In this document: piece by piece, positions 48,850-56,906 of the stretch
Layout: the number at the start of each line of letters is the position of its first letter
Numbering within the stretch: position 1 is the first letter of the stretch
From: Rathayibacter sp. SW19
GTDB taxonomy: Bacteria > Actinomycetota > Actinomycetes > Actinomycetales > Microbacteriaceae
DNA length: 64,000 nucleotides
Assembly: GCF_030866825.1 (NCBI RefSeq)
Contig: NZ_CP133020.1
Coordinates: 1,426,001-1,490,000 of the forward strand
Direction of reading: 5' to 3'
Notes under the pieces: generated by a model
Told to the model about the DNA's origin: nothing
The model's input: the letters and a program-made list of their open reading frames with translations, nothing else
Database searches by the model: none
Position numbers and translations under genes: made by a program

Positions 48850-49039
48850 GCACGAGGCTGCCCCACTGGACAGGATCGCGCGTTGGCACCGATGCGACTC
48901 GATCGGCCATGGTGGCCTATTTCTCATTGATTTCATGCCTCTGCGGTCGTAGGCTGTCGACCGCTTGGCGCGTATAGCTGCCCGTCGTCGTGGTGCGGCC
49001 CATTCGTGGCCGAGTTGACGTGGCGCAGGGGAAACCATT

Positions 49040-50485
49040 ATGCAAAAAAGCGAGTATGACGTCGTCATCATCGGCGGCGGCGCGGTGGCGGAGAACGTTG
49101 CGGAGCGCGCAGTCCAGGGTGGGCTGACCGCGGTGCTGGTGGAGCATGAGCTGGTTGGCGGGGAGTGTTCGTTCTGGGCATGCATCCCCTCGAAAGCCCT
49201 GCTGCGGCCTGCGCAGGCGGTGCGGGAAGCGCGTGCGGTTGAGGGTGCGGCCGAGGCCGTCGCGGGCAGGATTGATGTCGGCGCCGTTCTGGGCCGGCGG
49301 GACCGTCTTGTGCACGACTGGTCCGATCAGAGCCAGGTCGATTGGGTCGACGGTGCCGGCATCGCGCTGGTGCGTGGCCACGGGGAGATCGTGGCGCCCA
49401 AGCAGGTGAAGGTCACCGCGGCCGACGGATCCGTGTTGGTGTTGACGGCTCGCACGGCAGTCGTTGTTTCGACGGGCTCTGACCCGGTCATTCCCGACAC
49501 CCCGGGGCTGCGTGACAGCGCTCCGTGGACCAGCCGTGACGCGACCAGCGTCAAGACCGTGCCCGAGAGCCTTGCGATCGTCGGGGGTGGAGTGGTCGGT
49601 GCCGAGATGGCGACCGCGTACGCCGGGTTCGGCTGTGCAGTCACGCTGATTTCCCGTGGCGGTTTGCTGGCGAACATGGAGCCGTTCGCGGGCGAGATGG
49701 TGGTTGATTCGTTGCGTGCGCTGGGCGTCACGGTGCTGCTCGACACAGCAATCTCGACGATCGGCCGGACCGCAGACGGTGTCAAGATCGAGATCTCACC
49801 GGGCGACCCGATCGTCGCAAAGGAAATCCTGGTTGCAACCGGCCGCAAACCGCGCACTGAACATATCGGGCTTGACAACGTCGGGCTGACTCCTGGCGAC
49901 TGGCTGCCGACGGACGACACGATGCGTCTGCCCGGCTTCGACTGGCTCTATGCCGTCGGTGATGTGACTCATCGTGTGCTTCTGACTCATCAGGGAAAAT
50001 ATCAGGCGCGGATCGCTGGTGACGTGATCGCCGCCCGGGCGAATGGCGAGGTCGTGGATGATCAGCCGTGGGGTGCCCACGTCGCGACCGCCGACCACGA
50101 GGCGGTTCCGCAGGTCACCTTCACGGAGCCGGAAATCGCATCCGTTGGTCTCACCGCCGCGGCGGCGAAAGCCGCTGGATACACGGTCAGCGTCGCGGAC
50201 TACGAGATCGGCTGGGTCGCAGGCGCGGTTGTTCGGGCGGACGACTACAAGGGCAAGGCGAGGATGGTTGTCGACGACGACCGCCAGATCATCCTGGGAG
50301 TAACGCTCGCCGGCCCGGATGTCGGCGATCTCCTGCACGCCGCGACCACCGCCATCGTCGGACGGGTTCCTATCCAGCGGCTGTGGCACGCAGTTCCTTC
50401 ATACCCGACGGTGAGCGAGATCTGGCTTCGTCTGCTTGAAACCTACCGACTGAACACAAGAAAAGTGAGCGAGAAGCCGACATGA
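49040..50485 (+). CDS. FAD-dependent pyridine nucleotide-disulfide oxidoreductase
   Basis: The 481-residue flavoprotein has VVIIGGGAVAENVAE (FAD), the redox pair in GGECSFWACIPSK, VVSTGSDPVIP, the NAD(P) site AIVGGGVVGAEMA, and YAVGDVTHRV. It belongs with dihydrolipoamide dehydrogenase and mercuric or mycothione reductase-like enzymes. The C-terminal catalytic HPT..E motif reads YPTVSEIW, so the usual His base is Tyr, arguing against a true dihydrolipoamide dehydrogenase. It could still serve another disulfide or quinone. Confidence 0.85.
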   Translation: MQKSEYDVVIIGGGAVAENVAERAVQGGLTAVLVEHELVGGECSFWACIPSKALLRPAQAVREARAVEGAAEAVAGRIDVGAVLGRRDRLVHDWSDQSQVDWVDGAGIALVRGHGEIVAPKQVKVTAADGSVLVLTARTAVVVSTGSDPVIPDTPGLRDSAPWTSRDATSVKTVPESLAIVGGGVVGAEMATAYAGFGCAVTLISRGGLLANMEPFAGEMVVDSLRALGVTVLLDTAISTIGRTADGVKIEISPGDPIVAKEILVATGRKPRTEHIGLDNVGLTPGDWLPTDDTMRLPGFDWLYAVGDVTHRVLLTHQGKYQARIAGDVIAARANGEVVDDQPWGAHVATADHEAVPQVTFTEPEIASVGLTAAAAKAAGYTVSVADYEIGWVAGAVVRADDYKGKARMVVDDDRQIILGVTLAGPDVGDLLHAATTAIVGRVPIQRLWHAVPSYPTVSEIWLRLLETYRLNTRKVSEKPT

Positions 50486-50541
50486 CCGCGTCAATGACGC
50501 TCGAAGTCTCGGAGATCAAGACGCGCCTGCCGGGCCGATAA
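50482..50541 (+). CDS. 19-codon ORF overlapping the disulfide reductase stop
   Basis: An ATGA overlap starts MTASMTLEVSEIKTRLPGR and ends at TAA. Its coupling suggests the first codons of a former downstream gene that has been lost by deletion against the convergent PucR gene. No function is proposed. Confidence 0.25.
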   Translation: MTASMTLEVSEIKTRLPGR

Positions 50542-52248
50542 TCACCGCATCCCACCAGCCGCCTCCGACTCGCCCAGCACCGCGGCACGCGCATCAGCCG
50601 CGTCAGTTTCGACCGCCAGCTGCGCTGCCCACAACTCTGCGCGCGTTTGAAACGGTGAAAGGTCGCGGCCCAGCAGACGTTCGATCGTGCCGATGCGTGC
50701 GCGCACCGTGTGTCGATGCACGCCGAGTTCCCGTGCGGCAGCCTCATACTCGCCATTGTGCGAGAGCCAGGATCGCAGTGTCGCCATCAGCTCGCTCTGC
50801 TTGACCTGATCGTGGCCCAGTAGCGGCGCGAGCACCTGCAGCCCGACCTCGCGTGCCTGCGAACCGTCGAGAAGGGCCAGCATCCCTCGCGCAGCGACGT
50901 CGGCGAAGTCGGTGACGGCGTCGCCGACGCGTGCACGGTCGAGAGCGTGGTCGGCCTGGGCGAGCGCGCGGCTCAGCTCCGCCCATGGTTGCGGCTCAGA
51001 AACGCCGATGCGTAGGCCAAGCTCGTCCGCGAGTTCAGCCACGAGTGCCGGCGAGTCTGCGCTGACGCACAGCACCATTCGCGGGCCGTCCATCGCAAAG
51101 AACAACCGTCCGCTGGCATCCGCTGCGCGCAGTTCAAGTTGTTCCGCGATGGCCTCCATCTGCTCGACGGGCAGATCCGCGACAGCTGCGATCACCGGCT
51201 CGAACGGCAGCGCCCCCCACATCTCCCGCGAGATATTTTCAGCCAATTCAATCTCACCGTTGGCCAAGAGCCGCAGCAGGCCCGTGCGCAGGTGGGCGCG
51301 CGCACGGTCGAGCGTGTGATTCTGCTCCAGAGCGAGCCCTGCAAGGGCGACGACGCTCGTAACAACCTGCTGACCGGCCTCATCCAGGCCGGCCGATCCG
51401 CCGACCGACCCGCCGAACACCAGGATGCCGCGCAGCCGACCGCGCGCTCCGAGCGTCTGCAGGGTCAGCGTTTCCGCTCCGACCGACACGGTAGCGCTCG
51501 CCCGTTGCCCGCGACGCAGCAGGCGAACAGCCTCGGCGCGCACCGCCACGATCGTGCCGGCTTCGACCGTGCCGGCTTCGATCGTGCCGGCTTCGATCGT
51601 GCCGGCTTCGATCGTGCCGGCCTCGATCGTGCCCTGGTCGACGAGGTGGGTAGGCGGAACTGCGCTGTGCGGGAACATGCGGTCGAGCGTTCCTGCCGCG
51701 TCGAACAGTGCCACCCAATGGTCCAGTTGCCGGGACAGTTCGCTCAGAGTTGCGGAGAGCCCATCCGGGCGCGTCGCTGCCACCGAGATCGCCCGCTGGG
51801 CGCGCAAAGCCCATGTGCTTCGCGCGTAGGCATCTTGCGCCGCGATGTCGGCCGCCAGGCGTGCGACCGCGATGAACGGCGTGCGATACGGAACTTCGAA
51901 CAACGGCAAGCCCTGCTGTCGGCATGCGTCGATGAGCGATTGCGGCATCCCCGCGCGCACCACATCGGCGCCGAAGCCGAGGCCGACAATTCCGTGCGTG
52001 ATCAGGCGCGATACGTAGTCGTCGACGCTTCGCTGTGCCGACGTCGAATCGTCGTCAGCCGGGAACTGTGTCCCTGTCGTCAGCAGCACCTGGCCTGGCG
52101 ACAGAAACGGTGTCGGATCGGGCAGGTCTGAGCTGTGAACCCAGGACACCGGCAGCCCGAGGATTCCTGTCGGCAACTGCGCTTCCGGCGTCAGCAGGCG
52201 CAGGCCGAGCGCTGGGTCCCCCAGCAAGCGGCGCACGGTGGCGGGCAT
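50542..52248 (-). CDS. PucR-family transcriptional regulator
   Basis: The 568-residue protein has an N-terminal PucR domain (GLPVSWVHSSDLPDPTPFLSP in part, LLTTGTQF), a central region, and a C-terminal PucR helix-turn-helix (WLSHNGEYEAAARELGVHRH). ATG at 52248 follows GGAGGAAACCG. A 15-bp tandem repeat gives GTIEA five times around residues 200-232. It is divergent from gabT-gdh-gabD and, as with other PucR proteins next to GABA genes, probably activates or represses that operon. Confidence 0.9.
   Translation of the reverse strand: MPATVRRLLGDPALGLRLLTPEAQLPTGILGLPVSWVHSSDLPDPTPFLSPGQVLLTTGTQFPADDDSTSAQRSVDDYVSRLITHGIVGLGFGADVVRAGMPQSLIDACRQQGLPLFEVPYRTPFIAVARLAADIAAQDAYARSTWALRAQRAISVAATRPDGLSATLSELSRQLDHWVALFDAAGTLDRMFPHSAVPPTHLVDQGTIEAGTIEAGTIEAGTIEAGTVEAGTIVAVRAEAVRLLRRGQRASATVSVGAETLTLQTLGARGRLRGILVFGGSVGGSAGLDEAGQQVVTSVVALAGLALEQNHTLDRARAHLRTGLLRLLANGEIELAENISREMWGALPFEPVIAAVADLPVEQMEAIAEQLELRAADASGRLFFAMDGPRMVLCVSADSPALVAELADELGLRIGVSEPQPWAELSRALAQADHALDRARVGDAVTDFADVAARGMLALLDGSQAREVGLQVLAPLLGHDQVKQSELMATLRSWLSHNGEYEAAARELGVHRHTVRARIGTIERLLGRDLSPFQTRAELWAAQLAVETDAADARAAVLGESEAAGGMR
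51549..51635. repeat. 15-bp tandem repeat within the PucR gene
   Basis: About six copies of GATCGTGCCGGCTTC (plus strand) encode Gly-Thr-Ile-Glu-Ala pentapeptides between the N-terminal and GGDEF-like central parts of the PucR protein. The copies are almost identical, so the expansion is recent. Confidence 0.9.
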
Positions 52249-52270
52249 CGGTTTCCTCCGAAACTGGCGT

Positions 52271-52309
52271 CTGTACAGGAAGGCCAAAGCTGCGATTAAT
52301 CTTGTACAG
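52271..52309. promoter_or_regulatory. Paired TGTACAG sites in the pucR-gabT divergent promoter
   Basis: CTGTACAG (52271-52278) and TTGTACAG (52302-52309) are near-identical palindromic octamers whose centres are 31 bp apart, about three helical turns. They lie in the 162-bp region between the divergent pucR and gabT starts and are candidate PucR operators. Confidence 0.5.
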
Positions 52310-52410
52310 AGTGTATAGCGTCAGAGTGACTTCGGCCTGCTTACCATTACGCATCGGCATCGGCGCGGATTCAGCGCGGTGCGTCCCGCTTTCTCACCGT
52401 TGGAGCAGCA

Positions 52411-53772
52411 ATGACACTCGTCGCAGAAACCTCCGAGCGACTCGTAGGGGGCCCAGGCCTCCCGCAGCGCCGCAACATCGTCACCGCGATCCCCGGGCCG
52501 AAGTCCACCGCATGGCTGGCCCGCAAAGCAGAGGCCGTCGCATCCGGAGTCGGTCACACCATCCCGGTATTCGCCGCCGCGGCCGGTGGCGGAGTGCTCG
52601 TCGACATCGACGGCAACTCGTTCATCGACCTCGGCTCTGGCATCGCCGTCACCGGCGTCGGCAACAGCGACGCCCGCGTCGTCGAAGCCGTGCGCGCCCA
52701 GGTCGAACAGTTCACCCACACGTGCTTCACCATCACCCCCTACGACTCCTATGTGCAGGTCGCGGAGGCCCTGAACCGGCTCACCCCCGGCGACCACGCC
52801 AAGCGCAGCGCCCTGTTCAACTCCGGCGCGGAAGCCGTCGAGAACGCGGTCAAGATCGCGCGGCACTACACCGGTCGCCAGGCGGTCGTCGCATTCGACC
52901 ACGCCTACCACGGGCGCACAAACCTCACGATGGCACTGACCGCGAAGAACCAGCCGTATAAGAACGGCTTCGGCCCGTTCGCCCCCGAGATTTATCGGGC
53001 GCCGATGTCCTACCCGTTGCGCGACGGAGGCCTCGACGGCGTCACCGCCGCACGCCGCGCGATCACGATGATCGAGAAGCAGGTCGGCGCTAGCAATCTC
53101 GCGGCGCTGATCATCGAACCGATTCAGGGCGAGGGCGGGTTTGTGGTGCCCGCCGACGGGTTCCTGCCGACGCTGCTGACCTGGGCGCGCGCCAACGGTG
53201 TTGTCTTCATCGCCGACGAGGTGCAGACCGGGTTCGGCCGCACCGGCGACATGTTCGCGTGCAATCACGAGGGCATCGTTCCAGACCTCGTCGTCACGGC
53301 GAAGGGCATCGCGGGCGGCCTGCCGTTGTCTGCGGTCACCGGCCGATCCGAGATCATGGACGCGCCGCAGTCCGGCGGCCTCGGTGGCACCTATGCGGGA
53401 AGCCCGCTGGCCTGCGCGGCAGCGCTCGCCGCCATCACCGCCTACGAAGAGGACGATCTGCTTGCCCGCGCGAGCCACATCGGCGAGGTCATCGCGCAGC
53501 ATTTCGGCGCGGTCAAGCAGACGGATGCCCGCATCGGCGACCTGCGCGGCCGCGGCGCCATGATGGCGATCGAACTCGTCGACCCGGCCACGGGCGAACC
53601 GGATGCCGCGCTCACCTCGCGCGTCGCAACCGCAGCCCATCAAGCGGGCGTGATCGTGCTCACCTGTGGAACCTTCGGCAACGTCATCCGCTTCCTGCCG
53701 CCGTTCACCATCTCGGATGAACTGCTTCGCGAAGGCCTGCAGGTCGTGTCTGATGCGCTGGCTGCCGCATGA
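52411..53772 (+). CDS. gabT: 4-aminobutyrate (GABA) aminotransferase, class III
   Basis: The 453-residue PLP enzyme has FNSGAEAVENAVKIAR, FDHAYHGRTN, IIEPIQGEGGF, FIADEVQTGFGRTG and the Schiff-base Lys in VVTAKGIAGG. It transfers the amino group of GABA (or 5-aminovalerate) to 2-oxoglutarate, giving succinate semialdehyde and glutamate. GGAG precedes the ATG by 5 nt. The stop overlaps the dehydrogenase gene (ATGA), and succinate-semialdehyde dehydrogenase follows, completing the GABA shunt. Confidence 0.92.
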   Translation: MTLVAETSERLVGGPGLPQRRNIVTAIPGPKSTAWLARKAEAVASGVGHTIPVFAAAAGGGVLVDIDGNSFIDLGSGIAVTGVGNSDARVVEAVRAQVEQFTHTCFTITPYDSYVQVAEALNRLTPGDHAKRSALFNSGAEAVENAVKIARHYTGRQAVVAFDHAYHGRTNLTMALTAKNQPYKNGFGPFAPEIYRAPMSYPLRDGGLDGVTAARRAITMIEKQVGASNLAALIIEPIQGEGGFVVPADGFLPTLLTWARANGVVFIADEVQTGFGRTGDMFACNHEGIVPDLVVTAKGIAGGLPLSAVTGRSEIMDAPQSGGLGGTYAGSPLACAAALAAITAYEEDDLLARASHIGEVIAQHFGAVKQTDARIGDLRGRGAMMAIELVDPATGEPDAALTSRVATAAHQAGVIVLTCGTFGNVIRFLPPFTISDELLREGLQVVSDALAAA

Positions 53773-55136
53773 CGCTCATCGAGGAGACACCCAGCGCGAC
53801 GATCGAAACGCGAGGGGCGGCGACTGTCGGCGCCGCGGCATCCGGGCTTGCGGCATCCGGGCTTGCGGCATCCGCCCGGGTGGCCCCCTCGCCGGTGGCC
53901 ACCCCGCTTGTGGACGCGCACGCTCAGCTCGCCGAAGCGGTCCGCTTGCTCGGCTATGACGAGGGATTGCACTCGATGCTGGCCACTCCGCGTCGCGAAC
54001 TCACCGTGAGTGTTCCTTTGCGGCGCGACAACGGCGCGAGTGAGCTGCTGATGGGCTATCGCGTGCAGCACAACTTCTCGCGCGGGCCGGCGAAGGGCGG
54101 GCTGCGCTATGCGCCGAACGTTTCGCTCGACGAGGTTCGCGCGTTGGCGATGTGGATGACCTGGAAATGTGCCCTCGTCGACTTGCCGTACGGCGGTGCA
54201 AAAGGCGGCGTCGCCATCGACCCGCGGCAGTTCTCGATGGCAGAACTGGAGCGAGTGACTCGCCGCTACACGAGCGAGATCATGCCGATCATCGGGCCGG
54301 AGCGCGACATCCCCGCACCCGATGTCGGCACCAACGAGCAGACCATGGCCTGGATGATGGACACCTATTCCGTCAATAAGGGCTACACCGTGCCCGCCGT
54401 GGTCACCGGCAAGCCGATCAGCCTGGGCGGTTCCCGAGGTCGCGCCAGCGCGACCTCGCGTGGGGTGACGCACATTGCGCTCGCCGCGCTCGCGCATCGT
54501 GGGATGAAGCCGGGTGCCACCTCTGCGGCCGTGCAGGGGTTTGGCAAGGTGGGGCGCGATGCCGCTCTGTTCTTGGCGGAAGCCGGCGTGCGGATCGTCG
54601 CGATCAGCGATCAATACGGGGCAGTGAGACGCGACAGCGGCCTCGACGTGCCTGCCCTGGCAGCGTTTGTGGCCGAGACGGGATCGGTCGTCGGATTTCC
54701 GGGAGCAGGCGCTTTGCCGGGTGAGGACCTGCTGGAGCTCGACATCGATCTTCTCGTGCCGGCCGCCGTCGAGGGCGTTCTGCACGAAGGCAACGCGGGG
54801 CGGGTAAAGGCGAAGGTGATCGTCGAGGGCGCGAACGGCCCCACGTCGCCGAGTGCAGATCGCATCTTTGCCGAGAACGGCCAGCTGGTCGTACCCGACA
54901 TTCTTGCCAATGCCGGCGGAGTGATCGTGTCGTATTTCGAGTGGGTGCAGGCGAATCAGGCCTATTGGTGGAACGCCAGCGAGGTTGAAAGCAAGCTCGA
55001 GAACAAGCTTGTCGGCGCATGGGACGAGGTACTGGCATACGCTGGCAGAAGACGGCTCTCATTGCGCGCCGCCGCGACCTGCTTGGCCGTCGAGCGCGTG
55101 GCGGAAGCACACAAACTGCGCGGACTGTACCCGTGA
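53769..55136 (+). CDS. Glu/Leu/Phe/Val dehydrogenase (probable glutamate dehydrogenase)
   Basis: The 455-residue enzyme has RGPAKGGLRYAP (substrate Lys), DLPYGGAKGGVAIDP (catalytic Lys), PAPDVGTNEQTMAWM and VQGFGKVGRDAALFL (NAD site). It interconverts glutamate and 2-oxoglutarate plus ammonia, regenerating the acceptor for gabT. The first 50 residues are low-complexity, including an AASGL repeat encoded by 15-bp units, and precede the conserved start (DAHAQLAEAVRLLG). It is translationally coupled to gabT. Confidence 0.9.
   Translation: MTLIEETPSATIETRGAATVGAAASGLAASGLAASARVAPSPVATPLVDAHAQLAEAVRLLGYDEGLHSMLATPRRELTVSVPLRRDNGASELLMGYRVQHNFSRGPAKGGLRYAPNVSLDEVRALAMWMTWKCALVDLPYGGAKGGVAIDPRQFSMAELERVTRRYTSEIMPIIGPERDIPAPDVGTNEQTMAWMMDTYSVNKGYTVPAVVTGKPISLGGSRGRASATSRGVTHIALAALAHRGMKPGATSAAVQGFGKVGRDAALFLAEAGVRIVAISDQYGAVRRDSGLDVPALAAFVAETGSVVGFPGAGALPGEDLLELDIDLLVPAAVEGVLHEGNAGRVKAKVIVEGANGPTSPSADRIFAENGQLVVPDILANAGGVIVSYFEWVQANQAYWWNASEVESKLENKLVGAWDEVLAYAGRRRLSLRAAATCLAVERVAEAHKLRGLYP
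53835..53880 (+). repeat. 15-bp tandem repeat in the 5' end of the dehydrogenase gene
   Basis: Three copies of GCGGCATCCGGGCTT (the third diverging at its end) encode AASGL AASGL AASAR in the N-terminal extension. The unit contains the GGCATCC motif that is abundant throughout the window. Confidence 0.85.
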
Positions 55137-55149
55137 ACAGGCAGTTGCC

Positions 55150-55255
55150 TGCTCGGCGCACAACGGCGGCAACGCGCGCAACAGCCGGAACGCCTGCAAC
55201 GGCCGGAACGCCTGCAACGGCGGCAACGGTCGCATCAGACGCAACAGAAGCAACG
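55150..55255 (+). repeat. Tandem repeats between glutamate dehydrogenase and gabD
   Basis: Units such as CCGGAACGCCTGCAACGG (18 bp, twice) are embedded in a longer series of GGCAACG/CGCAACA trinucleotide-phased repeats. The segment has no coding role in the adopted frames, although long frames run through it because of the repeat. Confidence 0.75.
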
Positions 55256-55272
55256 ACGAGGGAGTAATCATC

Positions 55273-56742
55273 ATGGCAGTTACCGAGCAAGAGCTGCTCG
55301 CCCGGGTTCCAGACCGCTTGTTCATCGGCGGTGAATGGGTGGCGGGCTCGGCTCCCACGCCGATCCAGGTGCACGATCCGGCGACCGGCGCCGTGATCAA
55401 GACGATCGCGAATGCGAACCCGGCCGACGGCATCCGCGCGCTGGATGCCGCGGTGGCCGCAGCGGAATCCTGGGCAGCCACCCCGCCGCGCGCACGTGGT
55501 GAACTGTTGCGCCGTGCATTCGACCTGCTGCAGGAGCGTCGCGAAGACTTCGCCCTGTTGATGACGTTGGAGATGGGCAAGCCGCTCGCGGAATCCAATG
55601 GAGAAGTCACCTATGGTGGCGAGTTCCTGCGCTGGTTCAGCGAAGAGGCCGTGCGCATCACCGGGCGCTACGGCATCAATCCGGAGGGCACCGGGCGGAT
55701 GATCGTGTCGCAGCACCCGGTCGGGCCGTGCTATCTGATCACGCCGTGGAACTTTCCGCTCGCGATGGCCACCCGCAAGATCGCACCGGCGCTCGCCGCA
55801 GGCTGCACGGTCGTTGTCAAGCCGGCTGAACTGACGCCGTTGACAACGCTTTATTTCGCGAAGCTGCTCGAGGATGTCGGGCTGCCGGCCGGTGTGGTCA
55901 ACGTGCTGACGACCTCTACGTCGGGTGCGGTTTCTGAGCCGATCATTGCGGATCCGCGGTTGCGCAAGCTGTCGTTCACCGGGTCGACCCCGGTCGGCCG
56001 GGCGCTGATCAAGCAGGCCGCGCAGGGTGTGCTGCGCACCTCGATGGAGTTGGGCGGCAACGCGCCGTTCGTCGTGTTCGAGGACGCCGACCTGGACAAG
56101 GCCGTTGACGGGGCGATCGCGGCGAAGTTCCGCAACATCGGTCAAGCCTGCACGGCCGCCAACCGGTTCATCGTGCACGAGTCCGTCGCCGACGAGTTCG
56201 CCGCCCGGGTGACCGAGCGGGTGAAGAGCTTCGGCATCGGTCGCGGCACAGAGGCGAACGTGACGATCGGCCCGTTGATCGACGATCGCGCGGTAGCCAA
56301 GTCCGACGAGCTGGTCAAAGATGCGCTGTCCCGCGGTGCGTCACTTCTCAGCGGCGGCCACGCGATCGACGGTGCCGGAACGTTCTTCGAGCCGACCGTG
56401 ATCGACAACGTGAAGCCGGGCAGCGCCATCCTGACCGAGGAGATCTTCGGCCCCGTGCTGTCGATCACCCGGTTCAGCGAGGAAGACGAGGCCGTCGACG
56501 CTGCGAACAACACCGAATATGGACTCATCGGCTACGTGTACACTCGCGACCTGGCGCGCGGTCAGCGGATGATCGAACGCCTGCAGACCGGCATGATGGG
56601 CTTGAACCTCGGCGTGATCTCCAACGCGGCAGCACCGTTCGGCGGGGTCAAACAGTCCGGGCTCGGTCGCGAGGGCGGCTTCGAAGGCATCCACGAGTAC
56701 CTCTCGACCAAGTACACGCTGACGCCAGACCCCTTCGCCTAA
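55273..56742 (+). CDS. gabD: Succinate-semialdehyde dehydrogenase
   Basis: The 489-residue aldehyde dehydrogenase has ITPWNFPLAMATRKIAPAL, VVVKPAELTPL, FTGSTPVGRAL, Glu in MELGGNAPFVV and Cys in NIGQACTAANRF, and closely follows GabD in pattern and length. It oxidises succinate semialdehyde to succinate with NAD(P). ATG at 55273 follows GAGGGAG. As third gene after gabT and glutamate dehydrogenase it completes GABA use; it may also take succinate semialdehyde from the hpa pathway. Confidence 0.9.
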   Translation: MAVTEQELLARVPDRLFIGGEWVAGSAPTPIQVHDPATGAVIKTIANANPADGIRALDAAVAAAESWAATPPRARGELLRRAFDLLQERREDFALLMTLEMGKPLAESNGEVTYGGEFLRWFSEEAVRITGRYGINPEGTGRMIVSQHPVGPCYLITPWNFPLAMATRKIAPALAAGCTVVVKPAELTPLTTLYFAKLLEDVGLPAGVVNVLTTSTSGAVSEPIIADPRLRKLSFTGSTPVGRALIKQAAQGVLRTSMELGGNAPFVVFEDADLDKAVDGAIAAKFRNIGQACTAANRFIVHESVADEFAARVTERVKSFGIGRGTEANVTIGPLIDDRAVAKSDELVKDALSRGASLLSGGHAIDGAGTFFEPTVIDNVKPGSAILTEEIFGPVLSITRFSEEDEAVDAANNTEYGLIGYVYTRDLARGQRMIERLQTGMMGLNLGVISNAAAPFGGVKQSGLGREGGFEGIHEYLSTKYTLTPDPFA

Positions 56743-56797
56743 GCGATCAGAGCCCCGGTCGCGAGCGGCGTGACGTCGCAGACCGCGTCGTCGGCTT

Positions 56798-56883
56798 TTA
56801 CAAAACGACGGACTATTTCACAGACACGCCGACGCATGAGTTTCGCACACGGCCTGTCGCCGAAATAGTCCGTAGTTTTGTAA
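56798..56883. repeat. TTTACAAAACGACGGAC hairpin element, copy 1
   Basis: The left arm TTTACAAAACGACGGACTAT continues to TTTC, and the right arm is its reverse complement with one mismatch (23-bp arms, about 40-nt loop). It lies between convergent gabD and LCP genes. A second element with the same terminal sequence is at 59221-59308, and a half copy (ACAAAACGACGGA) is at 29754-29766. Confidence 0.8.
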
Positions 56884-56906
56884 ACGGCATGTGCGACCGG
56901 CGTGGG

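Noticed and set aside
49040..50485. Calling the flavin disulfide reductase the E3 (lpd) of the 2-oxoacid dehydrogenase operon
   Set aside because: It is 45 kb away and lacks the conserved His of the HPT motif.
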